Assembly (NCBI GenBank): GCA_964464595.1
Contig: CAYXGW010000006.1
Span: 59,748-123,747, forward strand
Direction of reading: 5' to 3'
DNA from: JADFJB01 sp964464595
GTDB taxonomy: Bacteria > Zhuqueibacterota > JdFR-76 > DREG01
DNA: 64,000 nucleotides
A program made the position numbers and the translations under genes. The notes below the pieces were generated by a model, which worked only from the letters and a program-made list of their open reading frames with translations, searched no databases and was not told the DNA's origin. Each line of letters opens with the position of its first letter. The stretch's first letter is position 1. Shown in pieces: positions 37,984-47,800 of this stretch.

Positions 37984-40900
37984 TTAAAAAATCTGGCTAA
38001 TACCAAGAACCCAGCGAAATCTCATATTATCTTTTTCAATGCCATTTTTATCCACTTCAGGTACACTCAGCCAGAATGGAAAGTCGGCTCGGATGGTAAA
38101 ATTTTGGCCCCACATTCTATGTCTTGTAAGCAAACCAAGGCCCGCATCTGACAAGGTCTGGGTATCATCTTCTGTTTTCCAAATCTTGCCGGTATCAAAG
38201 AATCCAACCAAAGTGGAATTTCCCAATAATTTCTTGATGAAAGGAATGGGCAGTCGAAATCCTTTTCGAAGTTCCACATTGAAGGCCATAAGTTTTTCAC
38301 CGGCAAGAGGCATTGTTACATAACCGCGTAGATTACCCCCGCCAGGTGCATGTAAATGAGCTTCAGGCAAAAATGATCCGCGGCTCCTGAGATATGAGGA
38401 TTGAAATCGCGTTCTTGGGTTAGCACCGTCAGCCCAGTATAAATCTTGTAAAGGTGGCCGATCACTGAAGGATGTTCCGGCATAACCTCTTAGATGCAGT
38501 CCTACAAAATTCCATAGTGGGTGGAATGTTAATTCGACCGATAGTTTTCCAAATTTTGTTTCCTCTCCGGATAATTCTAAACCATATTCCAAGGTGCTGC
38601 TGAAGTTACTGGTCCAGGATTGTCCTCTCGGGTTTACATTGTAGGTAAGATATGCACGAGCGATTTGTTTGTCTTCCCAATCAGAAAACGTAACGATGTC
38701 ATCCTCGTAATCAATTTCGCGAATCACATATTCAGGATCTTGAACGTCACTGTAATTTAGTCCCAGGGCAAATCTATGAATGGGTGGAGTAAATTGATAT
38801 TTGCTTGCAGCCCAATTGAACTGCAAGTCTCCCTCTACTCTTCCTTCCATTTTTTGGGCGAGTATACGGTAATTCACTCGCTGACCTAAAGCAGGCAGTG
38901 GGTTGCTGAATTGAAAATAAGCATCAAATTCGGATGAGTTTGGTCCAAACCATACTCCCGCACGTAAATTTCTTAGCGAGTTTCGATAAGTACCTTTGAT
39001 TAATAAACCAGGGCGAAGTCCATCGATATCGTTATACCAAAAGGATGGCCGCCAGCGAACCACATACGCATCCCTGGGATTGTAGAACATGCGTGGATAA
39101 TCAGGGTAGATTTCAATTTTGGTGGTGCCATTGTCAAGCCGGCTGTTGTCAAGAATTTGATCGTTTGGATCCAACCTGACTTTGCCCGGCTTAGCTGTTG
39201 TTACAAATTTGACTTCTCCTTTCTCAGCAAATCCATCCCAGCGTTTTGTAACACTTAGGCCATCGTCCGTTTGAAGTGAAATCTCAACCGGCATTACTCC
39301 TGGTTCTGTTCGCTTAACCTCAACTACAGTTTCCCATTTGCCGTCAGCAAGTTTGTTTTTCTTCACTGAACCGAGAGAATAATTCACTAAAACAGCATCA
39401 TGAAGCCATTGCTTAAAGTACCAATCCAAATCCATGCCACTCACTTCTTCAACAACTTGTTTGAATCTAGCTTCATTGACATGTTTGAATTTCCAACGGT
39501 CAAAATAGGTATGACAGATTTTTGACCATTTTTCTTCTCCCACTATGTAACGAAGCATTTCATAAAAATATGAGCCCTTGGGATACGAATAAACACCATA
39601 GCTAAAACCATCATTATACTTATATCCTGGTGTAGAAATGGGTTCATTGAGTCCGCTGTTCATGTAAAATAATACAAAATTTACATTGCCATCTTTGCTG
39701 CTTGAGATCGGGTAATGTTTCTTAACGAAAGAAGAACGATTGCGTAAAGCCCGGTCTTTATCAAAGCCAAGCTTGCCATAGCGGTCTTCCATATACCAAC
39801 GGGTTTGGAAGGTTGTAAACCCCTCATCGAGCCAGGCTTCTTCCTGCTCATTATTGCCGAGGATTCCATAGAAATAAATATGACCTACTTCGTGCAGAAT
39901 CAGACCTTCGCTCTCGGAGGCATTCATGACCAGCATCGGGTATTCCATACCTCCTCCTAAAAGCCCATGGGTTATGGTTAATTGCGGGTAAGGGTATCTG
40001 CCGAATTTATCTGACAGCCAAGCCAATGCCCGGTTGCCGCGCTCGGCGACTGTTTTAGACCATCTCGATTTCACATTAGAACGATACAACACGTGGATCG
40101 GAATACCATCCCATTCTCCTTTTTCATACAAAAAATCAGGGCAGGCTGTCCAGGCAAAGGTATGTGCATTTTCTGCATGAAAAGCCACTGTTCTTGTTTT
40201 TGTTTTTTCAGTAAGCTGTTTAATGTTCTCTTTCATTTCTTTGTAATTATTCTGCCAATCTTCACCAGAGAGCGAAGTGTCGACAGCGACTAAATTCCAA
40301 CCCGGATCGCCAGATACGACCTCGCCAGTCGCTCCGACAATATAATCGAATGGAACATTTATGGTAACATCCCATGTAGCGTATTCACCATAAAATTCAG
40401 CAAAGAGATGAAATTGCTCCGGATGCCAGCCTTCATGATCGTAAACCACGACTTTGGGATACCATTGCGCGAAATCATACTGGCTACCGCGATAGCCCGC
40501 CCGGCTTGAAATTTTTCGAACTTTAGATTCAAATGTTAGCCGAATCGTAACTTCACCGCCAGGCGGTAGAGGGCTTGGCAATGCAGCTTCCAGAATGGTA
40601 TCCTCTACCTGGTATGCTGTCACAACTTGTGAGGCAGCAGCTCCAGGTGAATCGATGCTGAAAGAAGTAATCTCGATCCAGCCGCGATCTTCTTCCGGCA
40701 CATCCCGCAGTTGGTAGTATTTTTTCGCCTCCTGGGCCATTGTGGAGTTTTCATCCTTGTATGCATTAGGATATAAATGCAAGTAGAATTTGTTCAGGGT
40801 ATTGGGTGAGTTGTTACGATAAAGGATGGTCTCATTGCCGGTCAGTATATGCGTTTCAGGATCGAGGGTAACATCCATAGTGTAATGAACAAATTGCTGC

Positions 40901-40986
40901 CAATAGTCGTCCTCGGGTTGCATACCGTAAGCTGTTCCGAAAACGATTAAGGCTGACAAAATATAAATCATTACATTTTTTTTCAT
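37984..40986 (-). CDS. M1-family metallopeptidase fused to an Omp85-like barrel
   Basis: A 1000-residue exported protein. A signal peptide (1-21) precedes an M1 aminopeptidase-type domain: GGGMEYP at 344-350, HEVGH at 365-369 and the third zinc ligand Glu388 exactly 18 residues later. From about 690 to the end the sequence alternates like beta strands and carries GGGNLRGY, VGFFDTGKIW and a C-terminal Phe, all typical of Omp85/BamA-type barrels. The peptidase would thus be tethered to the outer membrane. The start is preceded by GGAGG on the minus strand. Monocistronic. Confidence 0.88.
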   Translation of the reverse strand: MKKNVMIYILSALIVFGTAYGMQPEDDYWQQFVHYTMDVTLDPETHILTGNETILYRNNSPNTLNKFYLHLYPNAYKDENSTMAQEAKKYYQLRDVPEEDRGWIEITSFSIDSPGAAASQVVTAYQVEDTILEAALPSPLPPGGEVTIRLTFESKVRKISSRAGYRGSQYDFAQWYPKVVVYDHEGWHPEQFHLFAEFYGEYATWDVTINVPFDYIVGATGEVVSGDPGWNLVAVDTSLSGEDWQNNYKEMKENIKQLTEKTKTRTVAFHAENAHTFAWTACPDFLYEKGEWDGIPIHVLYRSNVKSRWSKTVAERGNRALAWLSDKFGRYPYPQLTITHGLLGGGMEYPMLVMNASESEGLILHEVGHIYFYGILGNNEQEEAWLDEGFTTFQTRWYMEDRYGKLGFDKDRALRNRSSFVKKHYPISSSKDGNVNFVLFYMNSGLNEPISTPGYKYNDGFSYGVYSYPKGSYFYEMLRYIVGEEKWSKICHTYFDRWKFKHVNEARFKQVVEEVSGMDLDWYFKQWLHDAVLVNYSLGSVKKNKLADGKWETVVEVKRTEPGVMPVEISLQTDDGLSVTKRWDGFAEKGEVKFVTTAKPGKVRLDPNDQILDNSRLDNGTTKIEIYPDYPRMFYNPRDAYVVRWRPSFWYNDIDGLRPGLLIKGTYRNSLRNLRAGVWFGPNSSEFDAYFQFSNPLPALGQRVNYRILAQKMEGRVEGDLQFNWAASKYQFTPPIHRFALGLNYSDVQDPEYVIREIDYEDDIVTFSDWEDKQIARAYLTYNVNPRGQSWTSNFSSTLEYGLELSGEETKFGKLSVELTFHPLWNFVGLHLRGYAGTSFSDRPPLQDLYWADGANPRTRFQSSYLRSRGSFLPEAHLHAPGGGNLRGYVTMPLAGEKLMAFNVELRKGFRLPIPFIKKLLGNSTLVGFFDTGKIWKTEDDTQTLSDAGLGLLTRHRMWGQNFTIRADFPFWLSVPEVDKNGIEKDNMRFRWVLGISQIF

Positions 40987-41417
40987 GATTACCTCCGGTT
41001 TATTAATTATGACGATTAAAAAAGATGTTTGGTTTCTGTCAAATGGTCTAGAGTGAAATTCTGCTTAATGTTATTTTACATCACAAATTAATTAAGGCAA
41101 ATACGGAAGGAAAAAGGAATGGTTTATTAAAATGGGGGATATTTTGGTCTGGTTCATATTTTTTTTGGGACTGATATCTAATAGAGAATTATCTTAAAAT
41201 GGGTTCAATATCTTTGAACCAAACATGATGTGGCGTTGAGATTGATTTTGAATATGAAAGGAGAAAAGAACTTGAAAAGGGGGTAATAACATCTCTTTAG
41301 AAAGTACCTTACAAATCTTAAATTAAGAATTATGGATGATATAGAGTAAAAAAAACTTTTACAGTAAATTTGACTTTTCTTAAATTTCTTACTATCATTT
41401 GGCAATTTTCTTTTAAA
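40987..41417. other. Gap between divergent genes
   Basis: No gene that I can support. It contains one short perfect palindrome, GGTTCAA-TATCT-TTGAACC at 41202-41220, and AT-rich DNA suitable for divergent promoters of the peptidase and the PorV-like gene. Confidence 0.5.
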
Positions 41418-42377
41418 ATGACTTTTGCAATGGAAATAAGAGTGCGGCGAGTGCTGCTGACTTTTTTGTTTACTATCATTACAGCGACTGCTAATAGTGC
41501 ATTCGCCCAAACACCACAATATATTTCCGGAGCACAGTCACAAGCCCTCGGCAGGACTGTCTCGAGCAAGCTTTTGAATGTCTTGGATGCTTCCTTCAAT
41601 CCAGCAAGCCTTTCAACTTTTAAAAGCATTGCTTCAACAATTTCATTTGCTAATACAGAGTCGGGAGACCAACACTTTAGTTTTGGTATTGCTATACCTA
41701 CAAAGCAGTATGGTGTATTCGCGTTCTCTTATTATGCTTTTCGCCAAGACCTTATTGTACAAGGCAGCGATTTTCAAATTTCGACCCAATCCTATAACGT
41801 TAACACTGCAATAATTTCTTACGGTCAGTATGTCCTAAAGAATATGGCAGTTGGGATTCGTGGAAAGGTTGTCTATTCTTCATTTGGACCTGACAACAGT
41901 AAGCCGAAGGATGTAGGGCTTAGCGCGAGCATTCAATATCAATTGCCTTTTCAAGAACCAATATTAAGGGATTTTCACATTGGATTTTTAGTTAATAACT
42001 TAATACAACCACACATTACTGATTTGAGCCGAAGGCGCGGTTTATCAAGGGAGTTTCGAGTTCTTATAGAGAAATCGCATCAATTTGGCAATTCCGAAAT
42101 AAATTTAATCAATAATATAGTACGACTTGACAAGAGAGAATTAAATGAACTAGGAGTAGATCAGCAATATTATACCTATTGGGGTCTGCAATATTCACAT
42201 AGATCACATCTGTTCTTGCGAGCCGGCTACCTAAAAAACTTTGCCTGGGGCGGTGGGCTTAAAACGAATAGATTTATTCTTGATTACGCGTTCGGCGATT
42301 ATGATGATCGTTTCCCGCAAAATTTTAACTTTAGGCACTTTATTTCATTATCATTTATTCTAAAGACTAATTATTAA
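41418..42377 (+). CDS. PorV/PorQ-like outer-membrane barrel protein
   Basis: An outer-membrane protein of about 319 residues. The signal peptide ends NSAFAQ. The mature start has the ALGRTVSSKLLNVLDASFNPASL pattern typical of PorV/UPF0164 proteins, which report small FadL-like barrels, and the rest alternates hydrophobic and polar residues. PorV/PorQ proteins act in type IX secretion or surface attachment, but no other type IX gene is in view. Start ATG at 41418 or 41430. A terminator follows. Confidence 0.72.
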   Translation: MTFAMEIRVRRVLLTFLFTIITATANSAFAQTPQYISGAQSQALGRTVSSKLLNVLDASFNPASLSTFKSIASTISFANTESGDQHFSFGIAIPTKQYGVFAFSYYAFRQDLIVQGSDFQISTQSYNVNTAIISYGQYVLKNMAVGIRGKVVYSSFGPDNSKPKDVGLSASIQYQLPFQEPILRDFHIGFLVNNLIQPHITDLSRRRGLSREFRVLIEKSHQFGNSEINLINNIVRLDKRELNELGVDQQYYTYWGLQYSHRSHLFLRAGYLKNFAWGGGLKTNRFILDYAFGDYDDRFPQNFNFRHFISLSFILKTNY

Positions 42378-42387
42378 AGATCTTCAG

Positions 42388-42441
42388 GAGCGAACCGTGT
42401 GTTGTGGGCTTTACTCCTTGCTACCGTCCAACGGTACGCTC
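42388..42441 (+). terminator. Hairpin after the PorV-like gene
   Basis: GAGCGAACCGT (42388-42398) pairs with ACGGTACGCTC (42431-42441) in 10 of 11 positions around a 32-base loop and is followed by TAATTTT. Confidence 0.5.
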
Positions 42442-42526
42442 TAATTTTCGTCATTTGTCTTTAACAGTATATCCGGAAATATAACCGGCGTTACCGGATA
42501 AGTACGAATAGTGCCATTCAATTTAC

Positions 42527-43096
42527 TCATTTCCGGTTAGTTAAACGCTTATCCGTTATGTTAAAATCAGAAACAGGATATCCTTGTTTATATAAATGTT
42601 GGATTATTTTATAGCTTCTATCAAATATTTCCGATTTGATTTGAGGATTAATGTCCATCGCGTTTAAGTGATTAATAATCGACACATAAGTTATTATACC
42701 TATATTTGTTATATTAAGTATAAGAAGATTTTTGTGAATATTTATCAATATTTCCCATTTTGTTGGAAGGAAAAACTCTAACAACTCTTTAAAATTTAAA
42801 AGTGATATATCGTTATATTCAAAATATCTAATAATTGGTTGTCTAATTTTTTTTTGTAATTGGAGTGCATCAATCAAATCTCGTATTGGCCAATATTTGT
42901 TCATATTCTTTTGTTCATGTATCTTATTAAAGATCGTTTGAGCGAGTTCTTTACTACGGTTTGTGTTTTTATGCTTGATGAGAATTTGACGAATTCTTTC
43001 ATGGGAAAGGTGAACGATTTCACCAATCTTCCTGTAGGTTTTCCCATTGGCTCTTAATGTTGCAATTTTAGCATCTAAATTAAGTTTTTCGGTCAT
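42527..43096 (-). CDS. HTH protein with sigma-region-4-like N-terminus
   Basis: A 189-residue protein. Residues about 10-37 (ANGKTYRKIGEIVHLSHERI) form a helix-turn-helix of the sigma70 region 4 type. The remaining 150 residues are helical, Ile/Asn/Lys-rich and unrecognised. There is no sigma region 2, so it is not a complete sigma factor; a small DNA-binding regulator is more likely. It lies alone between the PorV-like gene and the YCF48-type gene. Confidence 0.6.
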   Translation of the reverse strand: MTEKLNLDAKIATLRANGKTYRKIGEIVHLSHERIRQILIKHKNTNRSKELAQTIFNKIHEQKNMNKYWPIRDLIDALQLQKKIRQPIIRYFEYNDISLLNFKELLEFFLPTKWEILINIHKNLLILNITNIGIITYVSIINHLNAMDINPQIKSEIFDRSYKIIQHLYKQGYPVSDFNITDKRLTNRK

Positions 43097-43134
43097 TGTA
43101 CTATATAAATTTTTTCTTCAACTCTTTGATTTTG

Positions 43135-44238
43135 TCATTCTAATTTAGCAATCTTTCCTCTAATTCCAGCAGCCCACCCTGTCGCACCACTCGGAGAAAA
43201 CTCCACAGAATTAAAACTGGTCGTATCCATATGAGTCCAAACCAACCCATTATTCAAAGAATAGTCTGTCCCGGATGTTCCCAGGGTAATTAAAGAAAGG
43301 GGTGTTGAGCCAGGCAGGTAAGCTACTGCAGATTTGAATCCGGTTGGAGGAGAGTTTTTATTCAGTTGCCAGGTAACACCGCCATCTGCGGTAAAGGCGT
43401 AGTTTTTATCTGTCTGATCCGGTTTCAGGTAATCGCCGCCAACAACCACGCCATTATTTTCGTCCCGGAAAGCCAGGCCAAAAATACCCGTTGAGGTTTC
43501 ACCACTAATGATGGGCGTATCCGCAATGGTCCAACTTTCGCCTCTGTCGGTTGATCTGAGAACCCTAGCAGCAGAACCACCTGTACAGATCCAGGCATGA
43601 TTTGTTCCAAACACAGTTATACCCGTTCCGCTGGCTGCGAAGCCATATTCACCTTCAAGTGCCGGTGGAATGTTTTCGATTGCTACCCGGTGCCAGTTTT
43701 CACCACCGTCCGATGTTCTAATGATGAAACAATGCCCATCGACAGGGTCGCCATAGGCAAGGCCATTATCCATATCCCAAAAATCAATTCCATCCAAAAA
43801 ACCTTGCGAATGTGGATTGGTGAATTGCAGCGTCCAGTTTTTGCCGCCGTCTATTGTTTTGTAAATCCTCGATTTCTCCCCGTCGCCGACACTCATGGTG
43901 TATGCGGTATTCTTATCAAATGCTTCAATATCTCTTAATTCAAGGTCTGTAGCGCCGGCTACGGAATCAACACTCCAAGTTGCTCCACCATCGATGGTTT
44001 TGATAAATGTGCCTTCGGATCCACTCGCCCAAACCACATGGTCGGAGACGACGCTTAAGCCTCGAAATGAGGCTGGAGTATCAATGGCCTGCATTGACCA
44101 TGTCACTTCCTCAAAATTTATTAATTCTGTGGTTTTGCTTTCACAACCAAAAAAGAAATAAAAAGATAATACGCCTAGAAACAAAATGTAGCGGTATTGG
44201 AATAATTGCATACGAATTCTCCTTGGTATAAATGACAA
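43135..44238 (-). CDS. YCF48/BNR-repeat lipoprotein
   Basis: A 367-residue lipoprotein (signal peptide ending YFFFGCESK). It contains about six propeller blades with sialidase-like Asp boxes such as TIDGGATW, TIDGGKNW, TSDGGENW, STDRGESW and TADGGVTW. Similar bacterial proteins are annotated as YCF48 or photosystem II stability-like, though the photosynthetic role does not apply here. It probably acts as a secreted scaffold. A 162-codon lipoprotein gene lies immediately upstream. Confidence 0.85.
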   Translation of the reverse strand: MSFIPRRIRMQLFQYRYILFLGVLSFYFFFGCESKTTELINFEEVTWSMQAIDTPASFRGLSVVSDHVVWASGSEGTFIKTIDGGATWSVDSVAGATDLELRDIEAFDKNTAYTMSVGDGEKSRIYKTIDGGKNWTLQFTNPHSQGFLDGIDFWDMDNGLAYGDPVDGHCFIIRTSDGGENWHRVAIENIPPALEGEYGFAASGTGITVFGTNHAWICTGGSAARVLRSTDRGESWTIADTPIISGETSTGIFGLAFRDENNGVVVGGDYLKPDQTDKNYAFTADGGVTWQLNKNSPPTGFKSAVAYLPGSTPLSLITLGTSGTDYSLNNGLVWTHMDTTSFNSVEFSPSGATGWAAGIRGKIAKLE

Positions 44239-44250
44239 GGTATTCGAGCG

Positions 44251-44706
44251 TTATTTTTTCCTTATAAAGGTCATCGAATTACCACTCGGGAAAAAGATCG
44301 TTAATTGGTCTTGAATTATTTTAATCTTGCATTTTTCATTTGAGGCTTCTGACGCAGAACGAATTTCCATTCGAAGCGGACTTTGAGCTAAATCCCCAAT
44401 GGCATTGCTGGCAGATAAATTATAGAGATGTTTGAATTCCAAACTGTCATCAATCAGCATATAGGTGCCACCTTCGGCAGAACCTCGTTGTGGTTTATCT
44501 TTATCATCCATTACGAAAAAGAGAACCGTCCAATCCTTCTCTGTGAAAAAGATATGGCCTTTAACCACATGTTGACCGCCATCTTTTAGAGTATACATTT
44601 GAGTCGACCACGCACCTTCCAGGTTATTTTCAGTACTATTTGTTTGACAAGAAATTATCGGAAATAAAAAAGTAAGAATGAAAAAATGAACCCTAAGGAA
44701 CTTCAT
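44251..44706 (-). CDS. Small lipoprotein, unknown function
   Basis: About 151 residues. I use the ATG at 44706, because it gives a clean signal peptide ending FPIISC and avoids overlap with the kynureninase gene that ends at 44717. The body is beta-rich (NLEGAWSTQMYTLKDGG, LTIFFPSGNSMTFIRKK) like a small lipocalin-type domain; no family is recognised. It follows kynA and kynU on the same strand and may be co-transcribed. Confidence 0.7.
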   Translation of the reverse strand: MKFLRVHFFILTFLFPIISCQTNSTENNLEGAWSTQMYTLKDGGQHVVKGHIFFTEKDWTVLFFVMDDKDKPQRGSAEGGTYMLIDDSLEFKHLYNLSASNAIGDLAQSPLRMEIRSASEASNEKCKIKIIQDQLTIFFPSGNSMTFIRKK

Positions 44707-44716
44707 GATTTTGTCC

Positions 44717-45904
44717 CTAAAAATTTCGAATGACTTCACCCAGAATCTCTATGGCAGAACCCAATTGATCGTCTGATAAATAGGGTGCAGGACCCAGCCG
44801 TAATGTCTCGCCGCGATAATCGGTGAATACACCATGCTGTCGTAATTGTTGGCTTAAGTTTTTAGCATGCGGTGATTGTAGAGCAAGGAATCCGCCAATA
44901 TTTTCCAAGGATATCGAATGATCTCTGTTTACAATTTTAGGATCGACATCGAGGTCATCGAACAATTGTTGTAACAAACCAACCTGGTGTTGACTGACTT
45001 TTCGTAAAAAATCAGGCGTTAATTGATGCTGATCAAAAAAGGCAAATACTTCTGCTGCCCGGTAATGGCTGGTTGGGTCGTATGTCGCCCCGGCAAACCT
45101 GGCGGGTCCTATACCATAAGATAATCGGTTGGTTTTATCTGTCAGCGCATCAAATTCACTAAACCATCCTGTTATTACAGGCCTCATCTGGCAATCTTTT
45201 GGAAAGCGAAGAAAGCAATTGCCCTCACCCAACTGGCAATATTTATAACCGCCTCCCACGATAAAAGCTTGTTGCAGATTATCCTTCTTAATTGAGAATG
45301 GCACTATATTAAGAGTATGATAAACGTCAATTAATAATTCTGCGCCTACTCTTGTACAAGCTTCCATCACATGAGAAAGTCCAGGGACAATGTGGGCATT
45401 ATTAAAAAAAACCGAAGACACCAAAACCGCAGCCGTGTGATTGTCTACGACATCAGCCAGTCGATTTGAAACTGAGGAAGCAGGATAAGCGGCTAATTTG
45501 ATAATCTTCACTTCTTCATCAGCTAATCGGTCTAATTGCCGCCGGATTGTATGAAATTCGCCATCTGTGGTCACTATTTTTGGTCTTTGTTTTAATGGCA
45601 AGGCGGAAAGAAAGCGAGTTACTAATTCATGAGTGTTCCCAGCCAAGGCAAGGTAACTATCTTCATCATCGAGAAGGCGAGCAAAACCGTTACGTACTAA
45701 TTCGGCTTTTGCAAAAGCTCGTTGCCATTTATCATCCACCAGTTCTGCTGCATCTAACCAGGCCTGATTTTGCCCATCAAAGCCACAATCCAGCCATGCT
45801 TGATGTGAATGGCCAGTTAAAAGTAATCGCTTATCAACACGAAAGCGACTGTAATGTTTTGCCAATTGGTTTGGGCTTTGGAATAAATCTTCCGGTTTTA
45901 GCAT
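44717..45904 (-). CDS. kynU: Kynureninase-like PLP enzyme
   Basis: Cleaves kynurenine or 3-hydroxykynurenine to anthranilate plus alanine. It has 395 residues. The PLP site reads GGGYKYC with Lys221 as Schiff-base lysine; Asp193 (LIDVYH) and His196 match the kynureninase PLP contacts. The family assignment rests on these motifs and on the tryptophan 2,3-dioxygenase gene 81 bases upstream. A kynurenine formamidase is not present in the window. A related class V enzyme cannot be fully excluded. Confidence 0.83.
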   Translation of the reverse strand: MLKPEDLFQSPNQLAKHYSRFRVDKRLLLTGHSHQAWLDCGFDGQNQAWLDAAELVDDKWQRAFAKAELVRNGFARLLDDEDSYLALAGNTHELVTRFLSALPLKQRPKIVTTDGEFHTIRRQLDRLADEEVKIIKLAAYPASSVSNRLADVVDNHTAAVLVSSVFFNNAHIVPGLSHVMEACTRVGAELLIDVYHTLNIVPFSIKKDNLQQAFIVGGGYKYCQLGEGNCFLRFPKDCQMRPVITGWFSEFDALTDKTNRLSYGIGPARFAGATYDPTSHYRAAEVFAFFDQHQLTPDFLRKVSQHQVGLLQQLFDDLDVDPKIVNRDHSISLENIGGFLALQSPHAKNLSQQLRQHGVFTDYRGETLRLGPAPYLSDDQLGSAIEILGEVIRNF

Positions 45905-45985
45905 GATTTGATCAATTTAAGTGTAAACCCTGAAAACACTGTAGAATTATTTTGGTAATTTTCGGTGTATATTCTGGCTCAAATA

Positions 45986-46768
45986 TCAAAGTTCCGTCCG
46001 AATTTCCCATAAGTCCGGAAATACCGGTTTGAACAGAGTTTTCATGAGATAATCAGCACCACTGGATCCACCGGTGCCTCTTTTGGTTCCTATGGTTCTT
46101 TGCACCATCTTCACATGTCGATATCGCCATTCCTGAAATCCTTCATCCAGGTCTAATAAGCGTTCGCAAATAGGTAATATCGTTGGGTTATTTCGATAAA
46201 TATCGATAATAATATTTTGCATTTTAGTCGAAGATTGAATGGATTCCTTGAAATCCCTCTCTAATATCTCAGCAGAAATTTGGTATTTATTTAGGGACAA
46301 ATATTGCATAAAAGAATCCCACAAACAGGGTTGGTTGTATCGTCGTTCTAACTCGTTATGTTCATTGGATCCTGTGGGAAAGCGAGCCAAATGCCTGGCG
46401 TCCTTTATACCGAGTAAATATTCCAAAACTCTAAATTGATATGACTGGAAACCACTGCCTGATTCCAGGCGATCGCGGAACGAGAGAAAATCCAGGGGAG
46501 TCATGGTTTCTAAAATATCCAATTGTGCCACCAGAACTTTTAGAATCGTAAGAATTCGTTTTAATGTATGTTGAGCCCGGAGTGTCTTATTTCCCTCTAA
46601 GAGCTGCTTTAAATAATCCATTTCGTGAATGACTTCCTTAAACCATAACTCGTATACTTGATGGATGATAATAAAAAGGGTCTCGTCATGTTCCGGCCCT
46701 TTTGATACCGGCTGTTGCAGCGAAAGGAGTTCATCTAATTTGAGGTAACTTGAATATGTTATCGACAT
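45986..46768 (-). CDS. kynA: Tryptophan 2,3-dioxygenase
   Basis: Heme enzyme that opens the indole ring of tryptophan to N-formylkynurenine. It has 260 residues, near the bacterial norm. Signature segments are SYLKLDELLSLQ, HDETLFIIIHQVYELWFK and, near the end, RHVKMVQRTIGTKRGTGG, whose His is the expected heme ligand. With kynU downstream it forms a tryptophan-to-anthranilate route lacking a visible formamidase. Confidence 0.93.
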   Translation of the reverse strand: MSITYSSYLKLDELLSLQQPVSKGPEHDETLFIIIHQVYELWFKEVIHEMDYLKQLLEGNKTLRAQHTLKRILTILKVLVAQLDILETMTPLDFLSFRDRLESGSGFQSYQFRVLEYLLGIKDARHLARFPTGSNEHNELERRYNQPCLWDSFMQYLSLNKYQISAEILERDFKESIQSSTKMQNIIIDIYRNNPTILPICERLLDLDEGFQEWRYRHVKMVQRTIGTKRGTGGSSGADYLMKTLFKPVFPDLWEIRTEL

Positions 46769-46840
46769 ATTCTTAGCTCCATTTTTTCATACAGAAAGGC
46801 AAGTTTATTGATATTGAAGGTAAGGATTAAATGCGAAATA

Positions 46841-47362
46841 TCAAACAAGTTTTAATCTTACAGGTTCGGGAATTGATTGTGAATACTGCGGATAGGCCTC
46901 AATGATTCTGGCAATATCAACTAAATCTTTTTGTCTTTTACTTTGCCTTCTTTTGTTATCCTGGCAAGCCCAGATTTTTCCCTTGAGGATATCTTCCAAA
47001 GTTGCCACTTTCATTTCATAACCCAGAATATTTTTGCTAACACTTCCTTTCAGAAATGATTGATAACGAGGATCGGTTTGAAGTTGAATTCTTAACCGGG
47101 ATTTTGTTGTTGATAAATTTACACTATGTTCAAATTCTTGTATTGTAAAATGTGTTGAAAAAGTTTTTTTAAGCTGATCTAATCTATCTATTGCAATAAT
47201 AATATCTAAATCCAGACTAACTACCGGCTCAACGTATGCATCAACACCCAAACCGTCAATTACACAATAATTAATCTTTAATTGATCGATTAAATCAATA
47301 AATTTTTGTAGAATATCTTCCTGTCCGTTTGCTATTCCATTTAGAAATTCTTTTTCAGTCAT
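46841..47362 (-). CDS. Nucleotidyltransferase-fold protein
   Basis: 173 residues. An N-terminal helix is followed by YCVIDGLGVDAYVEPVVSLDLDIII, which fits the nucleotidyltransferase core (a G-x-x-x-D-x-D pattern) seen in AbiEii-like and other MNT-fold proteins, and a C-terminal KDLVDIARII segment as in those families. No partner antitoxin or HEPN gene is next to it. It could be a housekeeping nucleotidyltransferase or half of a toxin system; I cannot decide. Confidence 0.65.
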   Translation of the reverse strand: MTEKEFLNGIANGQEDILQKFIDLIDQLKINYCVIDGLGVDAYVEPVVSLDLDIIIAIDRLDQLKKTFSTHFTIQEFEHSVNLSTTKSRLRIQLQTDPRYQSFLKGSVSKNILGYEMKVATLEDILKGKIWACQDNKRRQSKRQKDLVDIARIIEAYPQYSQSIPEPVRLKLV

Positions 47363-47440
47363 ACAATAAATTAGACCCTATCATTAGAAAAATCTAATGA
47401 ATATTAGATTGTGTAAAATAGAATCATTTCAGTTTCAGAA

Positions 47441-47800
47441 TTATTCGGTTATCTGGAAAGAGGATTTCCTGGATTTCTTTTGTTTTGTAACACTATCCGT
47501 TACTTCAACGATAAAATCATATCTACCTGGTTTAACCATGGATATATCAAAACCGATATTTTCTCGGGTGGTACTTGAGTTAGATTCGTAACTTGAAACT
47601 AAAGAGACAAACTTGTTTTTTATCCGGACGCTTCAATAATCGACTGAGTGCACTTCGTTTGAATTTCTGCTCAACCTGGTATTGAACCGTATAGCTGGTC
47701 TTGCCATCTTTATCGGGTTTTAGGTGATAGATTTCGAATTAGAAATAAGCGATTTAATGTTAGGAGAACTTCTTACCATTGAATCAAGATACATCTTGCT
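47441..47800 (-). pseudogene. C-terminal remnant of a GWxTD-type protein
   Basis: Three overlapping minus-strand frames read as one decayed protein end: MYLDSMVRSSPNIKSLISN, then FEIYHLKPDKDGKTSYTVQY, then NIGFDISMVKPGRYDFIVEV and a stop at 47441. The EIYHL...KPGRYDF...VTD pattern is what I know from the C-terminus of GWxTD-domain exported proteins. At least two frameshifts are needed, and no start is left. The rest of the gap (47801-48087) shows only AT-rich DNA with a 39-codon plus frame at 47849 that I do not support. Confidence 0.55.

Noticed and set aside
46841..47362. Toxin-antitoxin system
   Set aside because: A nucleotidyltransferase fold is plausible, but no partner gene overlaps or adjoins it.
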